Positions 9,383 through 17,322 of a DNA stretch of 45,936 nucleotides are shown here, in pieces; the first letter of the stretch is position 1; each line of letters starts with the position of its first letter. The DNA comes from CAWJEL01 sp964647255 (GTDB taxonomy: Bacteria > Chloroflexota > Anaerolineae > CG2-30-64-16). Under the pieces are notes generated by a model. It was given only the letters and a program-made list of their open reading frames with translations. It ran no database searches and was not told the DNA's origin. The stretch covers positions 1 to 45,936 of the forward strand of contig CAZYGI010000027.1 of NCBI GenBank assembly GCA_964647255.1, read 5' to 3'. Position numbers and translations under genes: made by a program.

Positions 9383-9838
9383 ACGGATTCTCCGTAGCGT
9401 CAGGGAGGCGCAACCGTGACCGCGGCGCAAGCGGATGTGTTCAGCTGGCGTAGCAGGGTGCGTGTCACATTCCTGGTGGCGCTATATGTGGTGTTCGGGG
9501 CGCTCGTTTCGCCTATTTGAGAAAGCGGCGCAATGATCGCAGGTTAACTGCATAGAACAACAGTCGGTTGTCCGGCTACACTGGACGCCGGACCACCCAT
9601 TGGGACGTTCATGTTGCGGGATAAGCGCAATTCGGAGGTGATGTCCCGAGCGCTCGAATCCGGTAAATCTCATCGCCTTGCCCAACCATGAGCGACGCGT
9701 TGCCTGTCACGGATGCGTTGAAAATGGGCGCAAGGAATGCGTAGGGAGGATAATCGGATGCGAGTATGTAATCGAGCCTAATATAGCACAAGCATCCGCT
9801 TACGTCAAATGCCATCAAGGCAGCGCGTACATCCCGGC
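9383..9838 (-). other. Non-coding gap: long 5' leader of rho
   Basis: No convincing gene lies in these 456 bp; the short frames here have no recognisable domains or ribosome binding sites. From the promoter at 9780-9808 the rho transcript would have about 390 nt of leader. The leader contains a 7-bp hairpin (9570-9576 with 9587-9593). Rho autoregulates its own leader in enterobacteria, so such a role is possible here but is inference. Confidence 0.5.
9780..9808 (-). promoter_or_regulatory. Promoter upstream of rho
   Basis: Minus-strand TTGACG (9803-9808), 17-bp spacer ending in TGC, then TATATT (9780-9785). This is the best -35 match in the window. It starts about 30 bp downstream of the glpX stop and reads toward rho. 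Confidence 0.75.
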
Positions 9839-10825
9839 TCAGTCGAATTTGATCTGGCTGAAGCGCATCAGCTTGTCCCAGCGATGCGTTGCCACGATGT
9901 GGCGGATGGTCCCGGACTTGGAGCGCATCACCACGCTGGCGGTGCGCGCGCCGCCGCCGGTGTAGCGGACGCCGTCCAGCAGCTCACCGCGCGTGATGCC
10001 AGTGGCGCTGAAGAAGACGTTATCGCTTTTCACCAGGTCATCCATCGTGAGGACCGTTTCCAGATCCAGGTCGTGGTCGGCTGCATAGTGTCGTTCGCGC
10101 TCATCACGGGGCCACAGCTTGCACTGGATTTCGCCCCCCAGGCATTTCAGCGCCGCGGCTGTGATCACGGCCTCGGGCGATCCGCCGACTCCCATGAGCA
10201 CGTCAATGCCGGTGTCCAGGATGGCGGTGCTGATGCCGCCTGAGACATCGCCGTCGCTGATCAGACGAATCCGGGCGCCGGTCTCGCGCACCATCCGGAT
10301 CAGGTCGGCGTGGCGCGGCCGATCGAGGATCATCACGGTCAGATCGTTCACGTCGCGGCCCTTGGCGCGTGCGATGGCCTTCAGATTGGCTTCGGGCGGG
10401 GCGTCAATGTCTATGACCCCGCGCGCCTCGGGACCGACGGCGATCTTGTTCATATAGACCAGGCTGCCCGGCGCAAACATGCTGCCGCGCTCGGCCAGCG
10501 CCACAACGCTCAGCGCGCCGGAGCCGCCGCGCGCGGTGAGGGATGTGCCCTCGACGGGATCCACGGCGATGTCCACCGCGGGCGGCTCGCCGGTGCCCAG
10601 GTGTTCGCCGTTGTAGAGCATGGGCGCCTCGTCCTTCTCCCCTTCGCCGATGACGATGACGCCATCCATTTCAATGGTGTTCAACACCAGCCGCATCGCG
10701 TCCACCGCGGCCTGATCGGCCGCGATTTTGTCCCCGCGGCCCATCCAGCGCCCCGCGGCCAGCGCCGCCGCCTCGGTGACGCGCACCAGATCGAGGGCCA
10801 GGTTGCGTTCAGGTTGTTCAGGCAC
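9839..10825 (-). CDS. glpX: Class II fructose-1,6-bisphosphatase
   Basis: This enzyme hydrolyses fructose-1,6-bisphosphate in gluconeogenesis. The 328-residue protein matches GlpX from its start (PERNLALDLVRVTEAAALAAG) and keeps the metal/phosphate motifs GEGEKDEAPMLYNGE and DPVEGTS. The GTG at 10825 is chosen over a TTG at 10852 because GGAGGAGG sits 6 bases before it and homology begins there. It follows the MFS gene by 35 bp and may be cotranscribed with it. Presence beside glgC in the window fits an active sugar-storage and gluconeogenic metabolism, though the two are not in one operon. Confidence 0.95.
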   Translation of the reverse strand: MPEQPERNLALDLVRVTEAAALAAGRWMGRGDKIAADQAAVDAMRLVLNTIEMDGVIVIGEGEKDEAPMLYNGEHLGTGEPPAVDIAVDPVEGTSLTARGGSGALSVVALAERGSMFAPGSLVYMNKIAVGPEARGVIDIDAPPEANLKAIARAKGRDVNDLTVMILDRPRHADLIRMVRETGARIRLISDGDVSGGISTAILDTGIDVLMGVGGSPEAVITAAALKCLGGEIQCKLWPRDERERHYAADHDLDLETVLTMDDLVKSDNVFFSATGITRGELLDGVRYTGGGARTASVVMRSKSGTIRHIVATHRWDKLMRFSQIKFD

Positions 10826-10860
10826 GTGGAACCTCCTCCGCGACGATGACAAGCGAATGG

Positions 10861-12390
10861 TTACTGAGTGGTCATAGCACGCGCATCGGCGTCACGGGCG
10901 GCGCGAATCCCCTTCTCCTCGTCAACCCGGCTCAGCACTAGGCCGCCGACGACGAAGAAGATAATCAGCGAGACGATGCTCAACCGGCTGGAACCGAAGA
11001 TGCTGGCGACGACTGCAAAGACCAGCGGGCCCAATAGCCCGGCAAACTTGGAGCTCATGTCGTAGAAGCCGTAGAACTCGGCGGTCTGGGCCTTCGGCAC
11101 CATGTTGCCGAAGAGCGAACGGCTGAGCGCCTGGCTACCGCCCTGCACCAGGCCGACCAGCATCGCCAGCAGCCAGAATTCGGCCGCGCTCCGCATAAAA
11201 TAGCCCCAGATGGACACGGCCGTGTAGACCGCCAACGCCAGGATGATCGCGTTCTTGGTCTTGATCTTGGCCGCCAGCGGCGCAAACAGTTTCCCGCCGA
11301 TGAACCAGGAAAACGCTAATCCGAGCAGCAGGAAACCGAGGGCGATGGCGACCGCGATGGGCCCGCTGCCGACGCCCAGCCGCGGCGCCGCGACACCCAC
11401 AACCAGGATGGCAAGAGCGCTCCACAGGACCATGCTGAGGAAGAAGCCCTGCTTGGCGTCATCCCGCCGCGGCAGGCGGCCGAAAAGCAGCGAGAAGGGG
11501 ATCCCGATGAACTGCGTCAGCAGGAGCGCACCGATCAGGTCAATTTGCTTGATGCCGATCTCCGCGCCGTAGATGGTCGCCATTTTGATGATGGTGCCGA
11601 TCCCGTCGTTGTAAATCCAGAACGCCACGATGAAGAGCAGGAGCTGGCGATAGAGGCGCAACTCCTTGAAGGTGCGCCCAAGGCGAGCGAAACCGCCGAG
11701 GATCGGGTTTCCGGTTTTTTCAGCTTGCAGGCGAAGGCGCGGGGGTTCCTTCACGTCACGGAAGAGCGGGATGGAGAAGATCGCCCACCAGATCCCCACG
11801 CTCATCAGCGACAGGCGGGTGGCCATCTCGGTGCCGCCGACGCCGAAGCGGGCGCCCAGCGCAGTGATCCCCAACGCGTCCGGCATCTGGATCATCAGGA
11901 CGTTGATCGCCAGCAGCAGGCCGCCGCCCAGGTAACCCATCGCGTAGCCCTTGGCCGACACCATGTCAATCTCGTCTTCATGTGCCACGTGCGGCAGCAG
12001 CGAGTCGTAGAAGATCAGCGACCCGGAGAAGCCGATTTCGCCCACGATGTAGAGCAGCGAGGCCAGCAGCCAGTCGCCGGTGCTGATGAACACCATCAGG
12101 CTGGCGGCCAGGATGCCGGGGATGGCGAACGCAGCCAGGAAGCGCTTCTTCGATCCGCTGTAATCGGCGATGGCGCCGAGCACGGGGGCGGTAAGCGCCA
12201 CCAGCAACATGCCGATAGTCTGGGTGAAACCCCACGCGCTGCTGGCCTGCACCGGCGTCAGTGCGCCCTTGGCCGCCACCGAGCTGAAGAAGACCGGCAG
12301 CACTGCGGCCATCGTGGTCGTGGCAAACGCCGAGTTTGCCCAGTCATACATGATCCAGGAGCGGATCGAGCGGCGAGATGAATCGGACAT
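10861..12390 (-). CDS. MFS transporter, UMF1/Atg22-like family
   Basis: A 509-residue polytopic inner-membrane protein with about 12 hydrophobic helices. The N-terminal SWIMYDWANSAFATT block is typical of the UMF1 (Atg22-like) branch of the major facilitator superfamily, for which substrates are poorly known; amino-acid or peptide efflux has been proposed for the yeast relative. A charged central loop (KEPPRLRLQAEKTGN, about residues 215-230) separates the two six-helix halves. The ATG at 12390 has AAGGAGG 9-10 nt upstream. It lies between cdsA and glpX, all in one direction, with gaps of 32 and 35 bp, so readthrough from the cell-envelope operon is likely. Confidence 0.88.
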   Translation of the reverse strand: MSDSSRRSIRSWIMYDWANSAFATTTMAAVLPVFFSSVAAKGALTPVQASSAWGFTQTIGMLLVALTAPVLGAIADYSGSKKRFLAAFAIPGILAASLMVFISTGDWLLASLLYIVGEIGFSGSLIFYDSLLPHVAHEDEIDMVSAKGYAMGYLGGGLLLAINVLMIQMPDALGITALGARFGVGGTEMATRLSLMSVGIWWAIFSIPLFRDVKEPPRLRLQAEKTGNPILGGFARLGRTFKELRLYRQLLLFIVAFWIYNDGIGTIIKMATIYGAEIGIKQIDLIGALLLTQFIGIPFSLLFGRLPRRDDAKQGFFLSMVLWSALAILVVGVAAPRLGVGSGPIAVAIALGFLLLGLAFSWFIGGKLFAPLAAKIKTKNAIILALAVYTAVSIWGYFMRSAAEFWLLAMLVGLVQGGSQALSRSLFGNMVPKAQTAEFYGFYDMSSKFAGLLGPLVFAVVASIFGSSRLSIVSLIIFFVVGGLVLSRVDEEKGIRAARDADARAMTTQ

Positions 12391-12422
12391 GGGAGGACCT
12401 CCTTTTGGAAAAAGACCTCAGA

Positions 12423-13229
12423 TCAACCACCGACAATGATTAGCGCAAAATAGAACACGACCGGCACGGTGAACAGCAGGCTATCCAGCCGATCCAGGAT
12501 GCCGCCGTGGCCGGGGATGAGGATGCCGCTATCTTTGAGGTGCGCCTGGCGCTTGAACAAGGAGACGACGAAATCTCCGAACGGATCGGCGACGGCGAGC
12601 AGCCCGCCGAGGATCAGCCCCTGCCACCAGGTGATGCCCACCAGCCACGGGCCGGCCAGCGCCCCTGCCGCCAGCACCCCGATGCTGCCGCCGGCCAGGC
12701 CCTCCCAGCTTTTCTTGGGGCTGATGCGTGGCCACAGCTTATGCGCGCCGATGGCACTGCCCACGAAGTAGGCCATTGAGTCGCAGACCCAGGTCAGGCC
12801 GATGGCGAGGAGGGTCCAATCCAGTCCATCCGCCCGTTCGCGCAACAGGATGAAATGGCTCAGCAGGATGCCGAAGTAAAGCGCAGTCGCAATCGCGGCG
12901 CTCCAGTTGGCGATAGGGTGCTCGCTTAGATCATAGAGCGCGAGGGTCAGCGAGATCACCAGGAGCCCGGTCAGCAGCGGGCGCAAGAAATCGTCGCGGA
13001 GCCAGCCGTGCGCCAGGGCAAAGGCCTCGCCCAAGGCGACCAGAATGAAGATCAGTCCCAACAAACGGTCGGCGGCAACGTGCGATCGCTGCACCAGGCG
13101 ATCCATCTCGCGCCAGCCCAACACAGCCAGGGCGGCAATGAACAGAAGGAACGCGACGCCCCCGAAGTAGAGGAGGAGCACGACGATCGGGATGCCGATC
13201 AGCGCGGTCAGAAGGCGGGTACGCAGCAC
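12423..13229 (-). CDS. cdsA: Phosphatidate cytidylyltransferase
   Basis: It makes CDP-diacylglycerol from phosphatidate and CTP in the membrane for phospholipid synthesis. The 268-residue protein is polytopic and ends with the family signature (SLFKRQAHLKDSG followed by IPGHGGILDRLD). A GTG at 13229 (then LRTRLLTALIGIPIV) is taken as start since CdsA proteins begin so and GGAG lies 5 bases upstream. The frame extends to an ATG at 13277, but that stretch is mostly an octamer repeat array (13245-13324). It follows uppS, the usual order in many bacteria. Confidence 0.92.
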   Translation of the reverse strand: MLRTRLLTALIGIPIVVLLLYFGGVAFLLFIAALAVLGWREMDRLVQRSHVAADRLLGLIFILVALGEAFALAHGWLRDDFLRPLLTGLLVISLTLALYDLSEHPIANWSAAIATALYFGILLSHFILLRERADGLDWTLLAIGLTWVCDSMAYFVGSAIGAHKLWPRISPKKSWEGLAGGSIGVLAAGALAGPWLVGITWWQGLILGGLLAVADPFGDFVVSLFKRQAHLKDSGILIPGHGGILDRLDSLLFTVPVVFYFALIIVGG

Positions 13230-13244
13230 ATTTGCTCCGGCACG

Positions 13245-13324
13245 TCGTTCCACCGTTTGCGCGTTGACGCGTTCCAACGTTTACACGTTCTAGCGTTCCA
13301 ACGCTCCGACGTTTGAATGGTCCA
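13245..13324. repeat. Octamer-phased repeat array, 10 units, between cdsA and uppS
   Basis: Ten consecutive 8-bp units, such as GCGTTGAC, GCGTTCCA, ACGTTTAC, ACGTTCTA and ACGTTTGA, run without phase slips, all built on an (A/G)CGT-like core plus a variable tetramer. The array fills the cdsA-uppS gap and encodes the last 10 or so codons and stop of uppS (13290-13324). The unit matches the large array at 43784-43999. Confidence 0.85.
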
Positions 13325-14063
13325 ACACCTTGCCGAACCGGCGTTCTCGTTGGCTATACTCACTCAGGGCAGCGGCAAGTTCGGCTTCGTCGAAGTCTGG
13401 CCAGAAGGTGGGCGTGGCGTAGTACTCGGTATACGCCGCCTGCCAGATCAGGAAATTGCTCAGCCGATACTCGCCGCCGGTGCGGATGATCAGATCCGGG
13501 TCGGGCAGGTCGCTGGCATACAAATAGCGCGAAATGAGTTCCTCGGTCACCGCTTCGGGCTGATGCCCGTCGCGCATGATGCGGCGCACGGCGTCCACGA
13601 TTTCGGCACGCCCCCCGTAGTTGAACGCCACGTTGAGGGTGATCCGGTCATTGTGGCTCGTCAGCGCGACCGCGTCGAGGATCTGTTTGACCAGCCGAGG
13701 GTTAACGCCTTCCAACCGGCCGGTGTGACGGATGCACACCCCTTCGGCGTTGAGGCCTTTTGTTTCCCGGCGTATGCCTTCGCCCAGCAGCCGCATGAGG
13801 CCGCTCACCTCTTCCCGGGGCCGCCCCCAGTTCTCGGTCGAGAAGGCATAGACGGTCAACGCTTTGATGCCGAAATCCACCGCCGCGCGCAGCACACGGC
13901 GGATGTTCTCCGTGCCGGCCTTGTGGCCGGCCAGGCGCGGCAGGCTGCGGGCGCGCGCCCAGCGGCCGTTGCCATCCATGATGATCGCCACATGATACGG
14001 AATGCGCGTGATCAACGGATATTTCGCCCGCACGGCATCGGGCACCGGCCGGTCTGGCGCCAT
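13290..14063 (-). CDS. uppS: Isoprenyl (undecaprenyl) diphosphate synthase
   Basis: A cis-prenyltransferase making the C55 lipid carrier for peptidoglycan and surface glycans. The 257-residue protein has HVAIIMDGNGRWA (catalytic Asp30), the FSTENWGRP motif and the C-terminal RTGGEYRLSNFLIWQ block that contacts the pyrophosphate. Homology ends near RRFG; the last 14 residues (KVLDHSNVGALER) are largely encoded by the octamer array, and the TAG stop lies inside a repeat unit. The ATG at 14063 has GGAGGG 10 nt upstream and lies 6 bp after frr. The lipid product would feed the PBP substrate and the WecA-type enzyme downstream in the window. Confidence 0.95.
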   Translation of the reverse strand: MAPDRPVPDAVRAKYPLITRIPYHVAIIMDGNGRWARARSLPRLAGHKAGTENIRRVLRAAVDFGIKALTVYAFSTENWGRPREEVSGLMRLLGEGIRRETKGLNAEGVCIRHTGRLEGVNPRLVKQILDAVALTSHNDRITLNVAFNYGGRAEIVDAVRRIMRDGHQPEAVTEELISRYLYASDLPDPDLIIRTGGEYRLSNFLIWQAAYTEYYATPTFWPDFDEAELAAALSEYSQRERRFGKVLDHSNVGALER

Positions 14064-14069
14064 GGCGGC

Positions 14070-14657
14070 TCAACCCTCCAGGATTTCGGCTTCTTTGACC
14101 TTGCCGATCTCGTCAATTCGTTTGATGGTGTCGTCGGTCAGCTCTTGCGCCTTGTCGCGCGCCTGAAAGATCTCGTCCTCGCTGATGGCCTTGTCCTTCG
14201 ACTTCCCTTTTTCTTTCTCTTGTTCTTTTTCGAGATCGCGCAACATGTCAATGGCGTCGCGGCGGATGTTGCGCACCGCAACGCGCGCCTCCTCGACGCG
14301 GCGAGCGACCTGCTTGCTCAGCTCGCGGCGCCGTTCCTCGGTCAGCGCCGGGATCTTCAGCCGGATGATCACGCCATCGTTGGTCGGGGTCAGGCCCAGG
14401 TCGGATTTCAGGATGGCCTTTTCGATGGTGCCGATGGACTTCGCATCCCATGGCCGGATGATCAGCATCCGCGGCTCCGGCACCGAAATGCCGGCCAGCT
14501 GGATCAGCGGGGTCGGCATGCCGTAGTATTCGACCTCGATGTGTTCAAGGAGGGCCGGCGAGGCGCGACCGGTGCGGATCGCCCGCAGGTCAGTCTGCAG
14601 GGCGTCAATCGCCTTATCCATGCGTTCGTGTGCATCTTGGAGGATTTCTTTGATCAT
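14070..14657 (-). CDS. frr: Ribosome recycling factor
   Basis: It splits post-termination ribosomes together with EF-G. The 195-residue protein has the standard RRF length and blocks: LRTGRASPALLEHIEVEYYG-like N-terminal helix, PLIQLAGISVPEPRMLIIRPWD, then GVIIRLKIPALTEERRREL and a long helical C-terminus rich in Glu/Lys. AAGGAGA lies just upstream of the ATG. It follows pyrH across a 100-bp gap that carries heptamer repeats and precedes uppS by 6 bp. Confidence 0.97.
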   Translation of the reverse strand: MIKEILQDAHERMDKAIDALQTDLRAIRTGRASPALLEHIEVEYYGMPTPLIQLAGISVPEPRMLIIRPWDAKSIGTIEKAILKSDLGLTPTNDGVIIRLKIPALTEERRRELSKQVARRVEEARVAVRNIRRDAIDMLRDLEKEQEKEKGKSKDKAISEDEIFQARDKAQELTDDTIKRIDEIGKVKEAEILEG

Positions 14658-14670
14658 GAGAGTCTCCTTG

Positions 14671-14705
14671 TTTCAGGAGGCAGGTGTCAGGGGTCAGAGA
14701 GCAGA
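14671..14705. repeat. Heptamer repeat array in the frr leader
   Basis: Five 7-bp units on the plus strand: TTTCAGG, AGGCAGG, TGTCAGG, GGTCAGA, GAGCAGA, just upstream of frr. A further two or three looser copies (CCTGATT, TCCTGAC types) lie at about 14728-14757. The period resembles the short tandemly repeated repetitive (STRR) heptamers known from filamentous cyanobacteria. Confidence 0.6.
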
Positions 14706-14757
14706 TTATCGCAGGGTATCTCCTCATTCCTGACTCCGGCTTCCCCTGATTCCTGTT

Positions 14758-15474
14758 TTACGCGCTGACGAGGGTGCCGATCGGCTGGCCGAGGGCGGCC
14801 TGCTCGACGGCGCCGGGCTGCCACAGGTCGAGCACGATGATGGGCAGGTCATGCTCCATGCACAGGGTGAGTGCGGTGCTGTCCATCACCCCCACGCGCA
14901 TGTTCAGCGCGTCGATGTAAGAGAGATGATCGAATTTGCGCGCATCGGGATTCTTCTTCGGATCCTTGTCATAGACGCCATCTACCTTGGTTGCCTTAAT
15001 CAGCACCTCGGCATGGATCTCCATGGCACGCAGCGCGGCGGCGGTGTCGGTCGTAAAGTAAGGGTTCCCGGTGCCGGCAGCGAGGATGATGACATAACCC
15101 TTCTCCATGTGCCGGATCGCGCGGCCGCGGATGTAGGGTTCGGCGAAACTGTGCATGTCAATCGCGGTCATCACGCGCGGCTCGATCCCGACCCGGCGCA
15201 GCGCGTCACCGAGGGCCAGGGCGTTCATCACAGTTGCCAGCATGCCCATGTGATCGGCGGTGGTCTGTTCCATGCCATGGGCCTGGCCATCTTTGCCGCG
15301 CCACAGGTTGCCGGCGCCGATCACCACCGCAACTTCGGTGCCCAGATCGCGCAACCGGCGCACCTTGCCGGCAATGATGTCGGCCTCGTGAGGATCAATG
15401 CCGAATCCGCCCTGTCCAGCCAGGGCCTCACCGCCCAGCTTGAGCAAGATGCGGCGATAACGGAGCGCACTCAT
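14758..15474 (-). CDS. pyrH: UMP kinase
   Basis: It phosphorylates UMP to UDP with ATP; the bacterial enzyme is a hexamer of the amino-acid kinase fold. The 238-residue protein has the N-terminal LKLGGEAL, VVIGAGNLWRG, the DHMGMLATVMNALAL block and the TKVDGVYDKDPKKNPDA segment near the nucleotide site. The ATG at 15474 has AAGGTGGG upstream. A stem-loop separates it from tsf, suggesting partial termination in between. UDP made here and by the uridine kinase at the other end of the window would support UDP-sugar supply. Confidence 0.97.
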   Translation of the reverse strand: MSALRYRRILLKLGGEALAGQGGFGIDPHEADIIAGKVRRLRDLGTEVAVVIGAGNLWRGKDGQAHGMEQTTADHMGMLATVMNALALGDALRRVGIEPRVMTAIDMHSFAEPYIRGRAIRHMEKGYVIILAAGTGNPYFTTDTAAALRAMEIHAEVLIKATKVDGVYDKDPKKNPDARKFDHLSYIDALNMRVGVMDSTALTLCMEHDLPIIVLDLWQPGAVEQAALGQPIGTLVSA

Positions 15475-15496
15475 GATGTTCCCACCTTATAACCAA

Positions 15497-15527
15497 TGAG
15501 GCGAAGCACCAGGGGTGCCTCGCCTCA
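15497..15527 (-). terminator. Stem-loop between tsf and pyrH, likely attenuator or terminator
   Basis: Arms 15497-15510 and 15514-15527 pair over 14 positions with one mismatch around a 3-nt loop; the minus strand continues with TTGGTTAT. It lies 7 bases past the tsf stop. The T-tract is poor, so it may reduce rather than stop readthrough into pyrH. Confidence 0.6.
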
Positions 15528-15534
15528 GGATGGA

Positions 15535-16122
15535 TCAACCGCCGACTTCAAGACGGGCGAAACGCTTGACCACCATGTTTTCGCCCAGCTTCCCGATCTT
15601 GGCTTTGATCAAGTCCTTGATCTTGATGGATTCGTCCTTGATGTAGGCCTGTTCCAGCAGGCAGTTCTCTTCGTAGAACTTCGCCAGCTTGCCCTCGATG
15701 ATCTTGGCGACGACTTCGGCGGGCTTGCCGCTCGCCGCGGACAGGGCCTCAGCTTTCAGTTGTTCGACCTGCTCGGCCGGCACTTCCTCGATGCTCACCC
15801 ACGTCGGCTTCACAGCGACAATCTGCATCGCGATTTCCTTGCAGAGCTCTTTGAAATCATCGGTGCGGGCGACGAAATCACTCTCGCAGTTGACCTCGAC
15901 CAGCGCGGCCACCTTGCTGCCCGTGTGAATGTAATGACCGATCAGGCCTTCTTTGGCGACGCGTTCAGCCTTCTTCTCGGCCACGGCCATCGCTTTTTCG
16001 CGCAGCAGCTCGGCAGCTTTCGCCGCGTCACCACCGGTGCTCTCCAGCGCCTTGCGACAATCCATCACGCCCGCGCCGGTAAGCGCGCGCAGCTCTTTCA
16101 CCATCTGTGCAGAAATTTCCAC
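15535..16122 (-). CDS. tsf: Elongation factor Ts (short form)
   Basis: EF-Ts is the nucleotide exchange factor for EF-Tu. The 195-residue protein is the short type (as in Thermus), with the N-terminal UBA-like domain (VKELRALTGAGVMDCRKAL), the EF-Tu-contacting TDDFKELC region in VEVNCESDFVAR, and only one core subdomain. The start is GTG at 16122 with AAAGGAG 6 bases upstream. It follows rpsB by 11 bp in the usual rpsB-tsf pair. Confidence 0.96.
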   Translation of the reverse strand: MEISAQMVKELRALTGAGVMDCRKALESTGGDAAKAAELLREKAMAVAEKKAERVAKEGLIGHYIHTGSKVAALVEVNCESDFVARTDDFKELCKEIAMQIVAVKPTWVSIEEVPAEQVEQLKAEALSAASGKPAEVVAKIIEGKLAKFYEENCLLEQAYIKDESIKIKDLIKAKIGKLGENMVVKRFARLEVGG

Positions 16123-16133
16123 GACTAACTCCT

Positions 16134-17012
16134 TTAGTTGTTTTCCTCATCCAACCCTTCGGCCAGCTTGGACAACACGGACGGGCCGAGCAGATCCTCG
16201 TCCGAGGCCTCAGGTTCGTCAAAGGTTTCCATGTCCTTGAGGCTGGGCCGCTCAGGCTTGGCCTCATCCGCGGTCTCGACTTCGTATGCCTCGGGTTGGG
16301 CCGCCGCATGGTCGGCCTCGTCCACCTCGCGCATCTGGATGCCTTCGATCACGGCGTCGGCGATCTTGCCGGCCATCAGCTTGATGGCGCGGATGGCGTC
16401 ATCGTTGGACGGGATCGGGAAGTCAATCGGGTCAGGGTCGCAGTTGGTGTCCACCATCGCGACGATGGGAATGTGCAGCTTGTTCGCCTCGGTAACGGCC
16501 AGCGACTCGCGTTGGACGTCCACGATGAAGATGACATCGGGCAGGTGCGTCATGTTGCGCAGGCCGCCGATCCGGTTGTTCAACCGGGCCATCTCGGTGC
16601 GCAGCAGGAGCGCTTCCTTCTTGGGCAGGCGGTCGAGCTCGCCGCGCGCCTGGCGCCGCTCTGTGTCAGACATGTATTCGACGCGGCCGCGGATGGTGCG
16701 GAAGTTGGTCAGCGTGCCGCCCAGCCAGCGGGTCGTGATGTACGGCATGTTGCAGCGCTCGGCCTCGGCGCGGATGGTCTCCTGCGCTTGCTTCTTGGTG
16801 CCGACGAAGAGCACCAGGCCGCCCGCGCGCACGGTATCGCGCACGATGGTGTAGGCTGCATTGACCTGGCGCATGGTCTGCTGGAGGTCAATGATGTGGA
16901 TGCCGTTGCGCTCCGTGAAGATGAAGGTGCGCATCTTGGGGTGCCACCGGCGGGTGCGATGCCCGAAGTGGACACCGGCTTCCAATAACTGCTTCATGGA
17001 AATGACAGACAC
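16134..17012 (-). CDS. rpsB: 30S ribosomal protein S2 with acidic C-terminal extension
   Basis: S2 is a structural 30S protein. The 292-residue product has the family blocks LLEAGVHFGHRTRRWHPKM, RWLGGTLTNF and the coiled-coil insertion, and then DTNCDPDPIDFPIPSNDDAIRA. After about residue 232 it carries an additional tail of about 60 residues rich in Glu, Asp and Ala, ending LAEGLDEENN, which is longer than the E. coli protein (241 residues). The start is GTG at 17012 (VSVISMKQLL), with GGGAG 10 nt upstream. Its leader is about 160 nt and holds a dispersed repeat element. Confidence 0.96.
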   Translation of the reverse strand: MSVISMKQLLEAGVHFGHRTRRWHPKMRTFIFTERNGIHIIDLQQTMRQVNAAYTIVRDTVRAGGLVLFVGTKKQAQETIRAEAERCNMPYITTRWLGGTLTNFRTIRGRVEYMSDTERRQARGELDRLPKKEALLLRTEMARLNNRIGGLRNMTHLPDVIFIVDVQRESLAVTEANKLHIPIVAMVDTNCDPDPIDFPIPSNDDAIRAIKLMAGKIADAVIEGIQMREVDEADHAAAQPEAYEVETADEAKPERPSLKDMETFDEPEASDEDLLGPSVLSKLAEGLDEENN

Positions 17013-17057
17013 GTTCTATTCTCCCTTTCCGTTGAGACTTCCGCCCGCATGTACACT

Positions 17058-17093
17058 GGGATCCTTCGACTCCGCTGCGCTCCGCTCAGGAGG
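17058..17093. repeat. Dispersed CCTTCGACTCCGC...CTCAGG element in the rpsB leader
   Basis: The segment contains GATCCTTCGACTCCGC followed by GCGCTCCGCTCAGG. A second, degenerate copy lies at 2103-2156 (opposite strand) and a looser relative at about 44645-44705. On the rpsB transcript it can fold locally (CTCC/GGAG). Elements of this sequence type recur in unrelated bacterial genomes from memory; I know no established name. Confidence 0.6.
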
Positions 17094-17176
17094 AGTTCAG
17101 GCGAGATGATCGAAGGCACGGCCAGCCGGAATGCGGACGTGTAGGATGCGAGCCAGCTTTGCCGACTCGAACGGCG

Positions 17177-17205
17177 AGTATACCATAGAGAGGGGGTGGG
17201 GGCAA
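17177..17205 (-). promoter_or_regulatory. Promoter of the rpsB-tsf operon
   Basis: Minus-strand TTGCCC (17200-17205), 17-bp spacer ending in TGG, then TATACT (17177-17182). Predicted start near 17170. An inverted repeat (17205-17219) abuts the -35 and could be an operator. Confidence 0.8.
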
Positions 17206-17322
17206 GTTGCGGGGCAACTGTTCTGCGCCGCGCCAGGGTTTTCATTTGCGCAGATGCCGTTGTCATGTATTTTTCACGTTTTCGGAGTATCATGGTGAAG
17301 TGCAACGAAAGGAGCATCCTTG

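Larger units (their letters stand above)
17013..17322. other. Divergent region: rpsB leader and upstream of the SdrD-like gene
   Basis: No gene is supported in these 310 bp. It holds the rpsB promoter (17177-17205), an inverted repeat AGTTGC/GCAACT just upstream of the -35 (17205-17219), and the rpsB leader with a dispersed element at 17058-17093. On the plus strand a poor promoter-like pair TTGCGC (17246) and TATTTT (17268) may serve the secreted protein. Confidence 0.5.

Noticed and set aside
9482..9818. Small minus-strand frames in the rho leader as a leader peptide gene
   Set aside because: No good ribosome binding site; starts are TTG or unclear, and the longest overlaps the predicted promoter.
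12423..13277. cdsA starting at the ATG 13277
   Set aside because: The extra 16 codons are mostly octamer repeat, and homology plus a GGAG point to the GTG at 13229.
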